Assembly: GCA_963691705.1 (NCBI GenBank) | Contig: OY829546.1 | Span: 33,884,040-33,948,039 of the forward strand | DNA: 64,000 nt | Source: Viola odorata | Lineage: Eukaryota > Streptophyta > Magnoliopsida > Malpighiales > Violaceae | Direction: 5' to 3' | Shown here: positions 10,703 to 21,441 of the stretch, piece by piece | How positions within the stretch are numbered: the stretch's first letter is position 1 | How the letters are laid out: every line of letters begins with the position of its first letter | Notes under the pieces: model-generated | What the model was told of the DNA's origin: nothing | What the model saw: the letters and a program-made list of their open reading frames with translations, nothing else | Database searches by the model: none | Made by a program: the position numbers and the translations under genes

Positions 10703-13700
10703 TGTCCCGCCCACGAAAATTTAAAAATTCGCGAGTGTGCAACGAACTTGAGACCTTACGATGCTCGGCATAAACAGACGCCTCGCAACATGCAATGAAG
10801 TCGCCACCCTAATTTTGTCGCTAGGCTTAGGGAACCTTAATCGTCATGGCATAAAAAATATAAAAAATATAAAACTAAAGGCACAAAAAAGGGGTCTGGA
10901 CCCCAGACAAAAGGTTCGGGGTCGTATTATGGTCTCGGGAAGGTGTTAGGCACCCGAGTCACATCCAAAAATGGTTACCGGTTGATGAGAGAGGTGTTTT
11001 AAAAAGGTGTTTGATAAAATGCGTTTTGAAAAGGGGGCCCTCAGAGGAATTGTCACTTTAGTCTTTTCTATGATCGTGACCGTTCAGGAATAATTAAAAA
11101 ATATTTCGGATGGGGTTACCGTTTATCAAGATCGATTGATTATTCCTGACCGTAACGTGTTGGGACTAAATTTTCCGTAAGACTGAATGAGCGCCCTCTT
11201 ATTTCATCATCGGGCCATGCATGATTAAATTAATTACTACGTGATTCTATCATAGATAGCTTAACAGAGTACAGATTAAATGAGAGTTTTTGAAATGATA
11301 AACTGATGTGGGATCGAAAGTCACCATGTACATGCAGTCAATATAAGCAAGAATTTAAAATCATATGAACATGGCATTTTAAGCAAATCTTTAAACACGT
11401 TGTTCATGTGGGTTGATTTTAATTCTAGCAGTTCTATATATCATGCATACAATTGATATTTGCAGAAAGCCTCGAATAAATAAAAAGGAATCGAAAGGCG
11501 TACTTTCGAGCGAAGCTTGAATTTTAACCCTACAAAGTGAGAGTGTTAGCGATAGCTCGAGAAATAAATAAACAATTTAATGAATGCGAGAATTTAAATG
11601 ACAGTTGATTGCATGCGAGAAATGATGGATTTAACACATACGAGAATTAAATGCTGAGTTTGATAAGTGCAAAAATTAAATGATGACAGTTGATTGCATG
11701 CGAGAAATGATGGATTTGACGCATACGAGATTTAAATGCTGAGTTGATTGCATGTGAGAAATGATGGATTTAACGCATACGAGAATTTAAATGCTGAGTT
11801 GATTGCATGCGAGAAATGATTTATTTGACGCATACGAAATTTAAATGATGACAGTTGATTGCATGCGAGAAATGATGGATTTAACGCATACGAAATTTAA
11901 ATGCTGAGTTGATTGCATGCGAAAAAATGATTGATTTGACGTATACGAGAATTAAATGCTGAGTTGATAATTTGCAGAAAAATAAACAGCAGTTGATGAT
12001 TTACAGAAAATTTAAAACAGTTGACGATTTGCAGAAATTTTAATGATTGATACTGCAGAAAATTAAAGCAGCTGATATTGCAGAAAATTAAAATAATTGA
12101 TATTGCAGAAAATAAAACAGTTGATGTTGCGGAAGAATTTCCAGCAGCTTGCGAAAAATTAAAGCAGTTGATATTTACGAAAATTAAAATACGACCGACC
12201 ATGTAGGCGGTAAAATGAATGATTGAATTTAAATTGCCAAAAGTAAATTGCGAAAATTTAAAGTGCGAAGAATTTAAACAGTTGATATTTGCAGAAAATA
12301 AACAGTTGATTTTTGCGACCGACCATGTAGGCGGTAAATTGAATTTAAATTGCCGAAAGTAAATTGCGGAAAATTAAAGTGCGAAGAATTTAAACAGTTG
12401 ATATTTGCAGAAAATAAACAGTTGATATTTGCGACCGACCATGTAGGCGGTAAATTGAATTTAAATTGCCGAAAGTAAATTGCGGAATATTAAAGTGCGA
12501 ATAATTAAAACAGTTGATAAGTACAGAAAATTAAACAGTTGATAGTACGAAAAATAATCATATGAAGCATACGAATTATTTTTACGAAAAAGCGTGATCC
12601 GAAGTCTCGGAAAGAATTGAAAATGGGTTGGGCCCAACTAAAAAATGAAAGGAAAATTGGAAATGGGCCAGGAATAGTGCATGGCCCATGAAAACATTTT
12701 TGATGGTCATGGGCCGAGCCCATCACCTTTCCACGCGTGAACAGTGCCGAAGCCTGACACTGTTCATCTTCTTCTTTGGTCGTCGGTGTACTGCCGGCGG
12801 CCAAGCTCCGGCTAGCCTTGCCCATTTCTCGAGATCTTCGTACCGAGACGCTCGTCTCCTCGACGACGTCTCGACCGTACGAAGCTCGAATTTTATTTCA
12901 AAACATACCGAGTTTAATTTCGAAAAAATGACCGAACCGGTAATTATCAAAAACTAATTAATTCGCACAATCTAGCTAACGATTTTTTAAAATTGACAGT
13001 ATGTATTTAATCTACATCATGCATATGAATTAATGGCACAAAAACAAGCAATTAATCTACTCTAAATCCGGCCAAACGAATTAAAGAAGAAAAATACTTA
13101 AAAACTGAAGAACGAGCTTAGAGAGAGAAAGCTTACTCTCAAGCTTTAAACTGGACGATCGATGCTCAATATGGGCTATCAATCAAGGAGGGAGGAAGAG
13201 CAAGTTTTTCTTGCCAAATTGGTACCCGAAATACGTTGAATGGGGCTAGGTATTTATAGCCACAGATCGCGTTGCTTGCTGGACGAGGGCTGCGCGTGGT
13301 GGCTGTGAGTCGTGCGCTGGCGGGGCTAGGGGGAGGCGTGATGATGGCTGCAAGGGACAGGAAGCGATAGGCTCGAGCCAGGACGCGATGGGAGCAGGTA
13401 GCCCGGTGGTCTGCTCCGCTGCATGTTCTTCGGCACTGTTCATGTGCACCATGCACATGAAATTGTCAACCGTTGATCTGGTTGACTTTTCTTGGTTGAC
13501 CAACCAGATCAACGGTTGTGATCAAATTGCCTTTTACCTTATTTAAATTGCCTCGAGCCGATTCCTGCGAGCAAACATTCTGACTTTTCGAGCCGAACGT
13601 ACCAGCGTGTGGAGAAAAATACGACGGATTTAACCATCTACATTGAATGATGAGAATTTCTCATTTAACGTGTTTATTTTCTCGTTCAAAAATGTGAAAC

Positions 13701-14191
13701 GTTCGGATGGAAAAATAATGACGTTACGTCGAAAATTACACGAAACGCTGTAGACCATTGTGAACGGAAAAAAAAGCTAGCAACTAGTTGATGGAAAAAA
13801 TTTCAAATTCAAGCTATTGTCCGAGTGAACTTACTCGAGTCCAATAAAAGCTCGAACGAAAATAATAATAAAAAATAAAAAAACTAAAACATGCGCTAAA
13901 ATACTAAAAATCCTAAAAACCATGAGATGACCTAAAACGAAGAAAAAACTAGCAAATGACTGCCGGATAGTTAAAAATGTGATTTTTAAGGCTAAAAATA
14001 ATAATGATAATAATAATGAAAATACGTGATGAAAAATTAAAAATGCTATTTCGAATGCTGACGATGCTAAAATGCGATGAAAATTTTAAAAATGCTAACG
14101 ACAACAAATTAACTAAAAATGACAGTAAATTAAGTAAATAACATAAATGCTAAAATCAATTAAAAATGGCGTCAAAATTCGGGTATCAACA
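10703..14191 (-). repeat. 3' LTR of element C (3.49 kb)
   Basis: On the minus strand it runs from TGTTGATACCCG (14191) to GGGCGGGACA (10703), with TGT/ACA ends, preceded by the purine tract AAAGAGGGGGCAAC. The block at 10797-10970 (TGAAGTCGCCACC, then GGTTCGGGGTCG and GGAAGGTGTTAGGCACCCG) also occurs at 53382-53540 in the solo LTR, 94 and 90 bp from the respective ends. LTRs of several kb are characteristic of Ogre. The plus-strand target is the A RNase H, with CCATG next to the LTR. No matching copy on the other side is available. The rest is AT-rich without genes. Confidence 0.75.
11580..12540. repeat. Tandem repeats inside the C LTR
   Basis: Two blocks. At 11590-11960 a roughly 55-85-bp unit around TTGATTGCATGCGAGAAATG and TTTAACGCATACGAGA is repeated about six times. 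At 12190-12530 a 118-122-bp unit containing CGACCGACCATGTAGGCGG (starts 12192, 12314, 12432) is present three times, linked by short CAGTTGATATTTGCAG modules. Confidence 0.7.
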
Positions 14192-14205
14192 GTTGCCCCC
14201 TCTTT
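14192..14205 (-). other. Polypurine tract of C
   Basis: AAAGAGGGGGCAAC on the minus strand, directly before the LTR start. This is the expected plus-strand primer. Confidence 0.7.
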
Positions 14206-14299
14206 ACTGTCTTATCGAAGTATTTGATAAGCAGTAAAGACGGTTGCCCCTATATATCTGAATTTTGGAGACACAGTAGGTCTTACCTTAGGCTTGCAG

Positions 14300-15305
14300 T
14301 GATGATGTCGCTCTGGGAGGAAGTAGGTCATTGCTGTCGCTCTGGGAGGAGATATGCTTCTGATGGTGTTATTTGCTGATGAGGAAATTGATGCTGTCAC
14401 TGGGGATAAAAAGTGTTTACAAAATTGCTGATGCTGTTCATGGATGTCACTCTAGGAGGAGATAATTGGTTGATGTCACTCTGGGAGGAGGCATATTTTG
14501 ATGTCACTCTAGGAGGAGGTAAGTTGATGTCACTCTGGGAGGAGGTATATCGTTGCTGTCACTCTGGGAGGAGATATATTTTTTGTTGTCACTCTGGGAG
14601 GAGGTATATTTTTGATGTCACTTTGGGAGGAGATAGTTGATTGATGTCACTCTGGGAGGAGATATTTTTTTGGTGTCACTCTGGGAGGAGGTATTTGGTT
14701 GATGTCACTCTGGGAGGAGATAGGTTTGTTGACGTCACTCTGGGAGGAGATAGGTTCGTCGATGCCCTACAAAGATATAAACATAGATCTATTCGGATAT
14801 CGAGAGAAACATAAGTTACAGAAAATGTAAATGACGACTACTTTGACAGGAATCGAAGGTGATTTTATGAAAATGTAAATGACGGCTCCACTGGAGGGTC
14901 TGACATGCAACAAACGTTGCTTAGGGGGGGATAACGCGTGATTCGTAGATGTACGAATGATTTGTCCTAATGATGTCACTCTGGGAGGAGGAAAATGCCT
15001 GATGTCACTCTGGGAGGAGAAGAAATGCATGATGTCACTCTGGGAGGAGGAAATACAGTACGAAAATGTAAACAACGTCAATTCCCGTAGGAGAAGACGT
15101 GAAATGCAGAAATTTAAACTAAGGTCACTCTGGGAGGAGAAGAATGCATGATGTCACTCTGGGAGGAGGAAATACAGTACAAAAATATAAACAACGTCAA
15201 TTCCCGTAGGAGAAGACGTGAAATGCGGAAACTTAAACTAAGGTCACTCTGGGAGGAGAAAAATGCTAATGCTGTCACTCTGGGAGGAGAAAAATACTAA
15301 TGCTG
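14300..15305. repeat. 29-bp minisatellite in the C 3' UTR
   Basis: About 21 copies of a unit built on GATGTCACTCTGGGAGGAG, spaced mostly 26-31 bp apart, in two clusters (14306-14760 and 14971-15290). In the second cluster, units are embedded in a longer 119-bp repeat that also contains CAACGTCAATTCCCGTAGG. Ogre-like elements are known for variable tandem repeats in the 3' UTR. Confidence 0.8.
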
Positions 15306-16057
15306 CCAGCGGCCTTGATACGAACCTAGAATGCGCATGTATCCTGCTTAGGAGGTAACGACCACAAGGATAAGAATTTCCCACGATTTGCAACCGTAAA
15401 CAATCCTCACCTGATATTAGTGTTTGCACTCACGCTCTGAAACAAGGTTAAGTGTTTGACGCTCACAAAGATGCAACTAACATGATACATAATTTTCAAT
15501 TCGCAATGTCAATCTGAGTGAATAGACTTCAACTGAAGATGCACATGCATGGGCGTTCTAATAATCGATGGGACTTTTACGGAAAAGAATGAAAGGACAT
15601 GAAATGTCCGGAGAGGAGCTTGTTTTGGAAAAGATTGCTTTGCTGATGAGTTGGAAGGTTTTTGATGAGTGATGCTTTGTTGATTGGCCCTGATGAGGGC
15701 GAGGTGCGCGAGTCCTTTCGCTTTTTGCTGGAGATGCTTTCTAGACAGAGTGCGTGAGCTCTGGGATCCTTGCTGGGGTGCTTTCCGTTCGGCCAGGGGC
15801 CCTTTGCTCGAGTCTTCACTGAGGAGTGTCGTCGCTGTTCTTTTTGCGACACACTACTTGAGTTGGCCTTGGGCCTTTTTCTTCTCGTGTCCTTACTAGG
15901 GATGCTTGCTTTGAGATTTCTCGAGTTGGCTTTGGGGCCCTTTTTCTCGAGTCTTTACTGGGGAATGTTTTCTTCGAGTTTTCTCGAGTTTATTTTCCCC
16001 CGGGCTGTACTTGCTTTGGCTCTTCGATTGTTTCTATTCTTCGAATGTCGCTGAGCA

Positions 16058-16210
16058 TTTCTCTCTTTTCTTTCCTTTTCCCTTTTCCCCTCTCTCTTTG
16101 TTTTCCTATCTTTTTTTTCTCTTTCTTTTTTCTCTTTTTTTTTCTCTCTTTTCTTTTTCTCTTATCTTTTTTCTCTTTTTTTCTTCTTTTTTTTTTTTCC
16201 TACCCCCCCT
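16058..16210. repeat. Polypyrimidine/polypurine tract
   Basis: About 150 bp that is almost pure C/T on the plus strand, dominated by TTTC and TTTTCTC runs and ending in a C7 run. On the coding strand of C it is polypurine. Confidence 0.9.
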
Positions 16211-17068
16211 TTTTGATTTGATTTGAAATGCAACAGAGCAGAGCAAGTAATACCTTTGTCTTGATCTCTTCTTGTTTTGGCTAAATGCCTCGGCCTTCAT
16301 CTTCGGGTTTTTGGTCTTTCGTCGGTGATGGCTCTCAGCGATCTTTTGGTGACCTTTTTCGTCTCCTTCGTCGTAAACTTGAACTTGGCGTGCTTTTACT
16401 TCCGGCTGGCAGTCTTAGCTGAGACTGCTCCTTGGCTCCCGGGGTATGAGTGATAGTGAAGGTTTTGGTAGGAGTGATGGCATATGGTGGAAAGAGGGAA
16501 GAAACGAAAAAATACGGAGAAGATAGTAAAAGTCCCACGTCATTTTATAGCTATCCCATGTCTAATTGCGCATGTACCCTGGATATTATGCGAACTCAAC
16601 TAGTATCTAGTCAGGCCCTTACACTCATGAAGGATACGACGCGATGGCTCAAAGATGCTTACCGGGATTTGTCTATGACTGCTTACGTCGGAGCAAACCG
16701 CGGATATAAGAGCAAACAGGTAATATCATGCGTGGCATGTAACTTAGATAGATGCTTTATTTAACAGAGGGATTGGACATTCCTGACCTATGCAATGCAT
16801 GAAATTGCTTATGAGAGTAGTATGCTTTTGTTTTAGCCGGGCTAAAAAGGGATTTTGATTGATTTTTGATTTTTGACTGATTGATAGTTTGATTGACTGA
16901 TAGTTTGATTGCTAGGATGTGGGGGACGACTTATTTGCAAGGGTCTAACGAGAACCTAAGGTTGCCCCCAGTGGGCCAGACGACCGTACTCGACTTAAAG
17001 CTAACAAAGCGAGCAGGAATGAAAACAAATTTAAATTTAATGAAGGGGGGAGAAAGATGAACTCCCCT

Positions 17069-17468
17069 GAAATGTGCAGCGGGGCTGCAAGGGCCTCTTC
17101 CACAAGCTCCATGCGGATGACAGTGAGATGCTTCAAGTCCCTGTGAGATGCAGAAGGGACAATAGAGCAGAAAGGGAAATTAATCTGAAAATGAAAACGA
17201 GATAAATTCAGGGATTCTCCCTTCCTTTAGCCCGACCTTTCGAGGGTGTCCACGACGTGGTCCCAGTTCTGGGACGCTTTGCTTTGATTGGTTTCTTTTT
17301 CAGCTACCTTGTGGGGACCGCCGATCCAAGTCAGAGTGAGGATGAGATCCGCATTCTGTTCGTTTGCTTACTGGTCCTTGCCGGACCTTCGTTGATTGGA
17401 TTCGTGATTGCTCAGGAATAAAGGGGAAAACCCTCTGTCCCCGAAATGTGCAGCGGGGCTGCAAGGGC
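17069..17468. repeat. Duplicated 26-bp motif in the C 3' UTR
   Basis: GAAATGTGCAGCGGGGCTGC followed by AAGGGC occurs at 17069-17094 and 17443-17468, 374 bp apart. Both are followed by weakly similar sequence, so this may be a decayed duplication. Confidence 0.6.
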
Positions 17469-18360
17469 GTATGCTTACCGTTCTTATGCAGGCAACGAAT
17501 GGGGGTGACCCAGTCCCTGAAAAAGATATGGTGAGAACAAATAAGGAGTAAATGCAAGACAATTTTTTAGCAAGAATAATGTTATTGATAAGTGTTAAGC
17601 TCTCCCTTTTAGACGGGCTATCCGCGGGTCATTGCGGTGTGACTTGCATCGGATGTTGGTTGATGATAGCTTTGCTTTAGATGCTTTGCCGTAGCTCTTG
17701 CCTTGGCGTAGGTGATACTTGCAGTCCGGCTGTCCCTCAATTGAAGGATTGATCTTCACCGTGTTGATCATGGTGCGGACGTTGGGAAACGTCTTGAACA
17801 AGACCGCATTAAGTATGTTGATGGTGGTCCTAGGAGGACAGCTTTTTGTCGTGTTTTTTCCAGGAGTTGCAAGGGTGCGCTGGGCGACCATGGCATTTTG
17901 GTGATGAGCTCCTCTGAATAGGTGAACGGAGATGGGAGCCGATGTTGCTAGTGTTCCGACAGCTCGGCCGGCGTTGGATGGGCTTTGTGACTTTGGTCCA
18001 ACATTCAGTCCTTCGAGATCGGTTGTTTGCGATGCCGGTTGTGCTGGTAGCACTGTGAGGAAAAGAAATTTCTCTTTAGATGGTGATGGTTTATCTTAAA
18101 ATCTTTCCTGATTCGCTCTTGAAGGTGGCCTGCTGCGGCAATTCAAGAGCTGCCACAAGCGGAACTCTCTGGTTCTATCGCGATGACGAGATGAGGCGTG
18201 AGACCTTACGTCCCTGCAAAACTTTAAGATTGATTAGTGGCGTTAGTCTAAGTGACGTGTCTTACGTCTCGAGCTACTCCTGGGGAGCCATCTATGCCAT
18301 GCCTCCTTTTGTCATCTCGCAAGTTTAAGAAAAAGGGGACAACAATTTTTAAAATAATAA

Positions 18361-18440
18361 GCATCTCTTGAAAAAAACTTATTTTATTAATTTCAGGACA
18401 AATGTTTGTGCTAGATTGTCATGATAAGACCCTATGTCCT
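18361..18440 (+). other. Fragment of an Ogre intron 3' end and RT start, inverted relative to C
   Basis: AAGCATCTC, then TTTTATTAATTTCAGGA and ATTGTCATGATAAGACC, matches 8879-8950 of A (intron end and first RT codons) in the plus orientation. It lies directly after the C integrase stop, which is on the other strand. It is too short to be functional. Confidence 0.55.
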
Positions 18441-18456
18441 TGGTCTGGCCAAACGC

Positions 18457-18786
18457 TCAGTTTGCATCGACATTTACCGGTCTCAGGAGATCGTCTCCAT
18501 CCATGTTGGTTAGCATTAGGGCACCCCCTGAGAATGCACTTTTGACCAGATACGGACCCTCATACCTTGGGGCCCACTTTCCTTGACTAGCCTCCTAGTG
18601 AGGAAGAATTTTCTTCAGTACTAAATCTCCAATCTCGAACTTGCGAGGTCGCACTTTCTTGTTATAAGCGTTGGCCATTCTTTGTTGATATAATTGTGCA
18701 TGGCAGATAGCAGCCAAGTGCTTTTCGGGAAGGAGGTTCAGCTGCTCGTACCTCACTCTTGCCCAATTTGATTCTTCTACTTCAGA
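18457..18786 (-). pseudogene. C-terminal part of C integrase, downstream of the B insertion
   Basis: Continues the integrase from 34524. It has RYEQLNLLPEKHLAAICHAQ, then QQRMANAYNKKVRPRKFEIGD and LVLKKILPH, the conserved C-terminal region of Tat/Ogre integrases. An in-frame stop at about 18596 interrupts it. Beyond this stop come GKWAPRYEGPYLVKSAFSGG and MDGDDLLRPVNVDAN, which end at a TGA (18457). Once one copy of the 5-bp target duplication is discounted, the frame passes from 34524 to 18786 without a shift, which shows that B landed inside this gene. Confidence 0.75.
18782..18786. repeat. Left target-site duplication of B
   Basis: TCAGA here and TTAGA at 34519-34523 form a 5-bp target duplication with one transition. 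Removing one copy restores the C integrase frame. Confidence 0.7.
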
Positions 18787-19358
18787 TGATAACAATCCAC
18801 CTAAAAGAAAGGGTATTTTCATCTATCACCCGGTGGGAAGAGGCATAGCTACTGTTTCGCACCACCATGGTAGGGACAAGATTGCTACCTTCCCCAAAGG
18901 CTAACGCTACAAAGGCTAACGGGGCCCTACCGGCTCCTCTCACGGACCTCCTGCTTGGCTCAAGGAGTTATCTCACCCCCAGAGGAAACCACGCGTCAGG
19001 ATTAACGCTCCGGCCATTATCCTACCGCGGCAATATCTACCTAAACACCTACCGCCAAGGTAGCGTATCACGATAAGGGCGAATCACAGACCCTAACGCG
19101 AGCGATAGCTCCGTACCTATTTACTCGGGCGGGAACACCCCCTTTCTTCTATAAATACCTCCCCCACAAAGGAGGCAGGTAAGCGGACTTGACTGGCCAA
19201 AACTCTGCCAATTTCAGTACACCTACTGACTTAAGCATCGGAGTGTTTCCGCCGGAGACCCCCTCCGGCGCATTGCAGGTATTGTGGACCGTCGCGCACA
19301 CTGATCTGAGAAGAGCTGCTCCGCCATACATCCTTCGGCAGAAGACAAATTATTATCA
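18787..19358 (+). repeat. 5' LTR of B
   Basis: 572 bp, starting TGATAACAATCC and ending AAATTATTATCA. It differs from the 3' LTR at eight positions, all C/T or A/G changes. The TATA box CTATAAATAC is at 19149-19158. A GC-rich inverted block CGCCGGAG..CTCCGGCG lies at 19250-19270 and could form a hairpin in the transcript leader. Confidence 0.92.
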
Positions 19359-19361
19359 AAT

Positions 19362-19380
19362 TGGTGCTTTCGTTGAGAGC
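19362..19380 (+). other. Primer binding site of B
   Basis: TGGTGCTTTCGTTGAGAGC follows the LTR after three bases. This TTGGTGCTTTC type is common in Tat-lineage elements. I cannot name the tRNA with confidence. It differs from the tRNA-Arg site of A, so A and B belong to different lineages. Confidence 0.65.
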
Positions 19381-19443
19381 TTTGGTTCTATTAAGTGAGC
19401 ATCCTTAATAACCAAGATCCTCCTCCCCGAAGCTAGAAGGATT

Positions 19444-21387
19444 ATGGCCTCTGAGTCAGATCCGACGCTGTCCCGAACTTCCAACATCCCATACAACACC
19501 CGCAGACACTTGTTTCCCTTCGCTACCTCTGATGTCCCCACCCCAGGGCAGGACGTCACTGCAGGAGAGTTAGATCTTCCTCGCGAGTCAAGTTTAGAAG
19601 AAGTTACATTCCAGATTTGCTCTCCCTTCTCCCATATAGCAGGAACCAGCCATCCTACCCCCCAGGCGGGAAGATCTATGATAGGAGAAGCGGACAACCC
19701 TTTCGTGAATTCAATAGCAGCTCTCCAAGCTCAACTGGATCAGCTGACAGAGATGGCTGCTGGACTTACTCCTCATGCCTCAAGACCTGGTGTGTCCTCC
19801 CAAGTAATTTTCACCCCGTCCATTGTCACTGAACGACCCTTATCGCCCCAACAGTCTAGGGCACTCCCGTCCTCCTTACCTTTCCCCTTGGCCCCCATAA
19901 ACGTCCCACCATTCACGCGCGGACCTGCCGACCATTCTGGACAATACAGGGGAGGAATCTCTATCCCCGAAGCAGTCCGCCAGCGTGATGAGTATAGAGA
20001 GCCCTGGGATGATCGACGGGGGGATATAGTGAGAGATCTATCTCCTAGATACAGCGAGAGATCTAGCAGCAGAAGTCGACGAGCTCGAACTCCAAGGAGC
20101 CGTAGTCGTTCTCCTAGGAGACATCAGGAATATGACCCTCAAAATCCCAGATACGACGCTGAAATTCCACATCAGCGTCCTCCTCGTAGGATCCCCGATG
20201 CTAACGTGGGTCATCCGTTCAGCTACCGTGTCAGGCACCACAGAGTCCATCGACATGTGAAACTCCCAGCAGAATCATATGATGGCACAAAAGATCCCAT
20301 TTCTCACCTCAATAAGGTGAAGGATTTCGTGCAATTCCAAACGCGCAGTGATGCAGCATTGTGTCAAATTTTCGTAATGACGCTGTCAGGAGTGGCACGT
20401 CTATGGTTCGAAGGGCTCCCCGCCGGGTCTATCGATAATTTTTCTCAGTTGGAAGAAAAATTCAAAAGTCGATTTAGCACGGCTATTCCTATCAGAAAGT
20501 CAGCAGCTGCGCTGTTCGATATCCATCGAAAACCACAGGAATCGTTGAACGACTTCTTAGGTCGATTTGATCTTGAAATGTCCCTAACGCCAGGGGTCAC
20601 TATCGATTTTGCGATTGAGGCCCTGAAACGCAATTGTCGATACAGTAAACTGAAAGATACGCTAACGGTGGACCCCCCAACGACCCTGGATGCGTTGAGG
20701 CTGAAAGCGCATAACTATGCGGGAATGGAAGAGGAGGAAAATAGAGAATGGATCCGAGCCATGCCGACGGACCCATATGTGGCCCCTAACGTCCTGAACA
20801 GCAGCGCCCCTGACGCTAAACCCACCGAGGATCCTGGGCAGCGGAAAGAACATAATACTAAGACCTCTAACCGGCAGAGAGGCAATTTCTCAAAAGGAAG
20901 ACCTGGAGGGTCCCCCACTCGGAAGCAAACGGACCCGCCAAAGGGCTGGATATACGATCCTGACCTCCCATCTCTCATACTCCCAAGGGCGGAGATCTTA
21001 GCAAGAGTCCAACAGAGAAATTTTCCTATCCGATACCCAACTCCCGTGAAACTAGGAGTAATCATGGGAGGAAGAGAAAATGCATACTGCAAATTCCATA
21101 AGGTCAAGGGACACTCAACAGATGTATGCAGAGAGTTAAAATCGGCTATAGAGCGATTGGTCGAAGAGGGCTACCTTGGGGAATTTGCCACAAAGGCAAG
21201 GGAGGAAGCCAGAAATAACCCAACTGGAAATACAACTGAGCAGAGGCAAGCGCCCTCGCACGCTACAGGGGCTAACGTCGTTCCCCTCGGGCCAAATAGA
21301 GAAGCTCTCGCTATCGATAGCGACCAAATGCCCATGATAAATATCATTGCGGGGGGAGCACCCTATTGCGAGGAAATTATGCCGTAA
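19444..21387 (+). CDS. gag protein of B
   Basis: 647 codons, starting MASESDPTLS about 85 bp after the LTR. Residues 75-115 form a short helical segment. Residues 200-226 are an Arg/Ser-rich stretch (SERSSSRSRRARTPRSRSRS), unusual for gag and reminiscent of SR splicing proteins. The retrotransposon gag core spans about 270-430 (PAESYDGTKDPISHLNKVKDF, then LWFEGLPAGSI and FLGRFD). A variant knuckle CKFHKVKGHSTDVC lies near 547. The TAA at 21385 is followed in the same frame by more polyprotein and the protease, so it may be a mutation or a readthrough stop. The protein packages the RNA genome in the capsid. Confidence 0.85.
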   Translation: MASESDPTLSRTSNIPYNTRRHLFPFATSDVPTPGQDVTAGELDLPRESSLEEVTFQICSPFSHIAGTSHPTPQAGRSMIGEADNPFVNSIAALQAQLDQLTEMAAGLTPHASRPGVSSQVIFTPSIVTERPLSPQQSRALPSSLPFPLAPINVPPFTRGPADHSGQYRGGISIPEAVRQRDEYREPWDDRRGDIVRDLSPRYSERSSSRSRRARTPRSRSRSPRRHQEYDPQNPRYDAEIPHQRPPRRIPDANVGHPFSYRVRHHRVHRHVKLPAESYDGTKDPISHLNKVKDFVQFQTRSDAALCQIFVMTLSGVARLWFEGLPAGSIDNFSQLEEKFKSRFSTAIPIRKSAAALFDIHRKPQESLNDFLGRFDLEMSLTPGVTIDFAIEALKRNCRYSKLKDTLTVDPPTTLDALRLKAHNYAGMEEEENREWIRAMPTDPYVAPNVLNSSAPDAKPTEDPGQRKEHNTKTSNRQRGNFSKGRPGGSPTRKQTDPPKGWIYDPDLPSLILPRAEILARVQQRNFPIRYPTPVKLGVIMGGRENAYCKFHKVKGHSTDVCRELKSAIERLVEEGYLGEFATKAREEARNNPTGNTTEQRQAPSHATGANVVPLGPNREALAIDSDQMPMINIIAGGAPYCEEIMP

Positions 21388-21441
21388 ACGCCCAACCCTG
21401 GAGAAAAGCGCAAATGGGAGAGCGCGCAAACGAAAATCGAG

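Larger units (their letters stand above)
15306..18356 (-). other. Remaining 3' UTR of C, no recognisable gene
   Basis: Non-coding as far as I can judge. The open frames at 17595-18053 (-) and 18080-18328 (+) show no domain, no homologue elsewhere in the window and no promoter signal, so I leave them uncalled. The stretch contains a pyrimidine-rich tract (16058-16210) and a repeated motif (17069 and 17443). Confidence 0.45.

Noticed and set aside
10797..10807. Reverse-complement primer site (TGAAGTCGCCA) suggesting an LTR border here
   Set aside because: The solo LTR with clear target duplications carries the same block 90 bp inside its end, so it is internal to the LTR. The border is at 10703.
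12505..13512. Several frames of 75-106 aa inside the C LTR
   Set aside because: LTR interior, not shared with the solo LTR, no recognisable domain.
14300..15305. CRISPR-like array of direct repeats
   Set aside because: Spacing is short and the 'spacers' are themselves related low-complexity sequence. The context is a plant retrotransposon UTR without cas genes.
16011..16226. Phe/Leu-rich 'membrane protein' frame
   Set aside because: It is simply the translation of the pyrimidine tract.
17595..18328. Open frames of 152 aa (-) and 82 aa (+) as possible host genes
   Set aside because: No domain, no homologue in the window, no promoter signal. They lie in the 3' UTR of C next to repeats.
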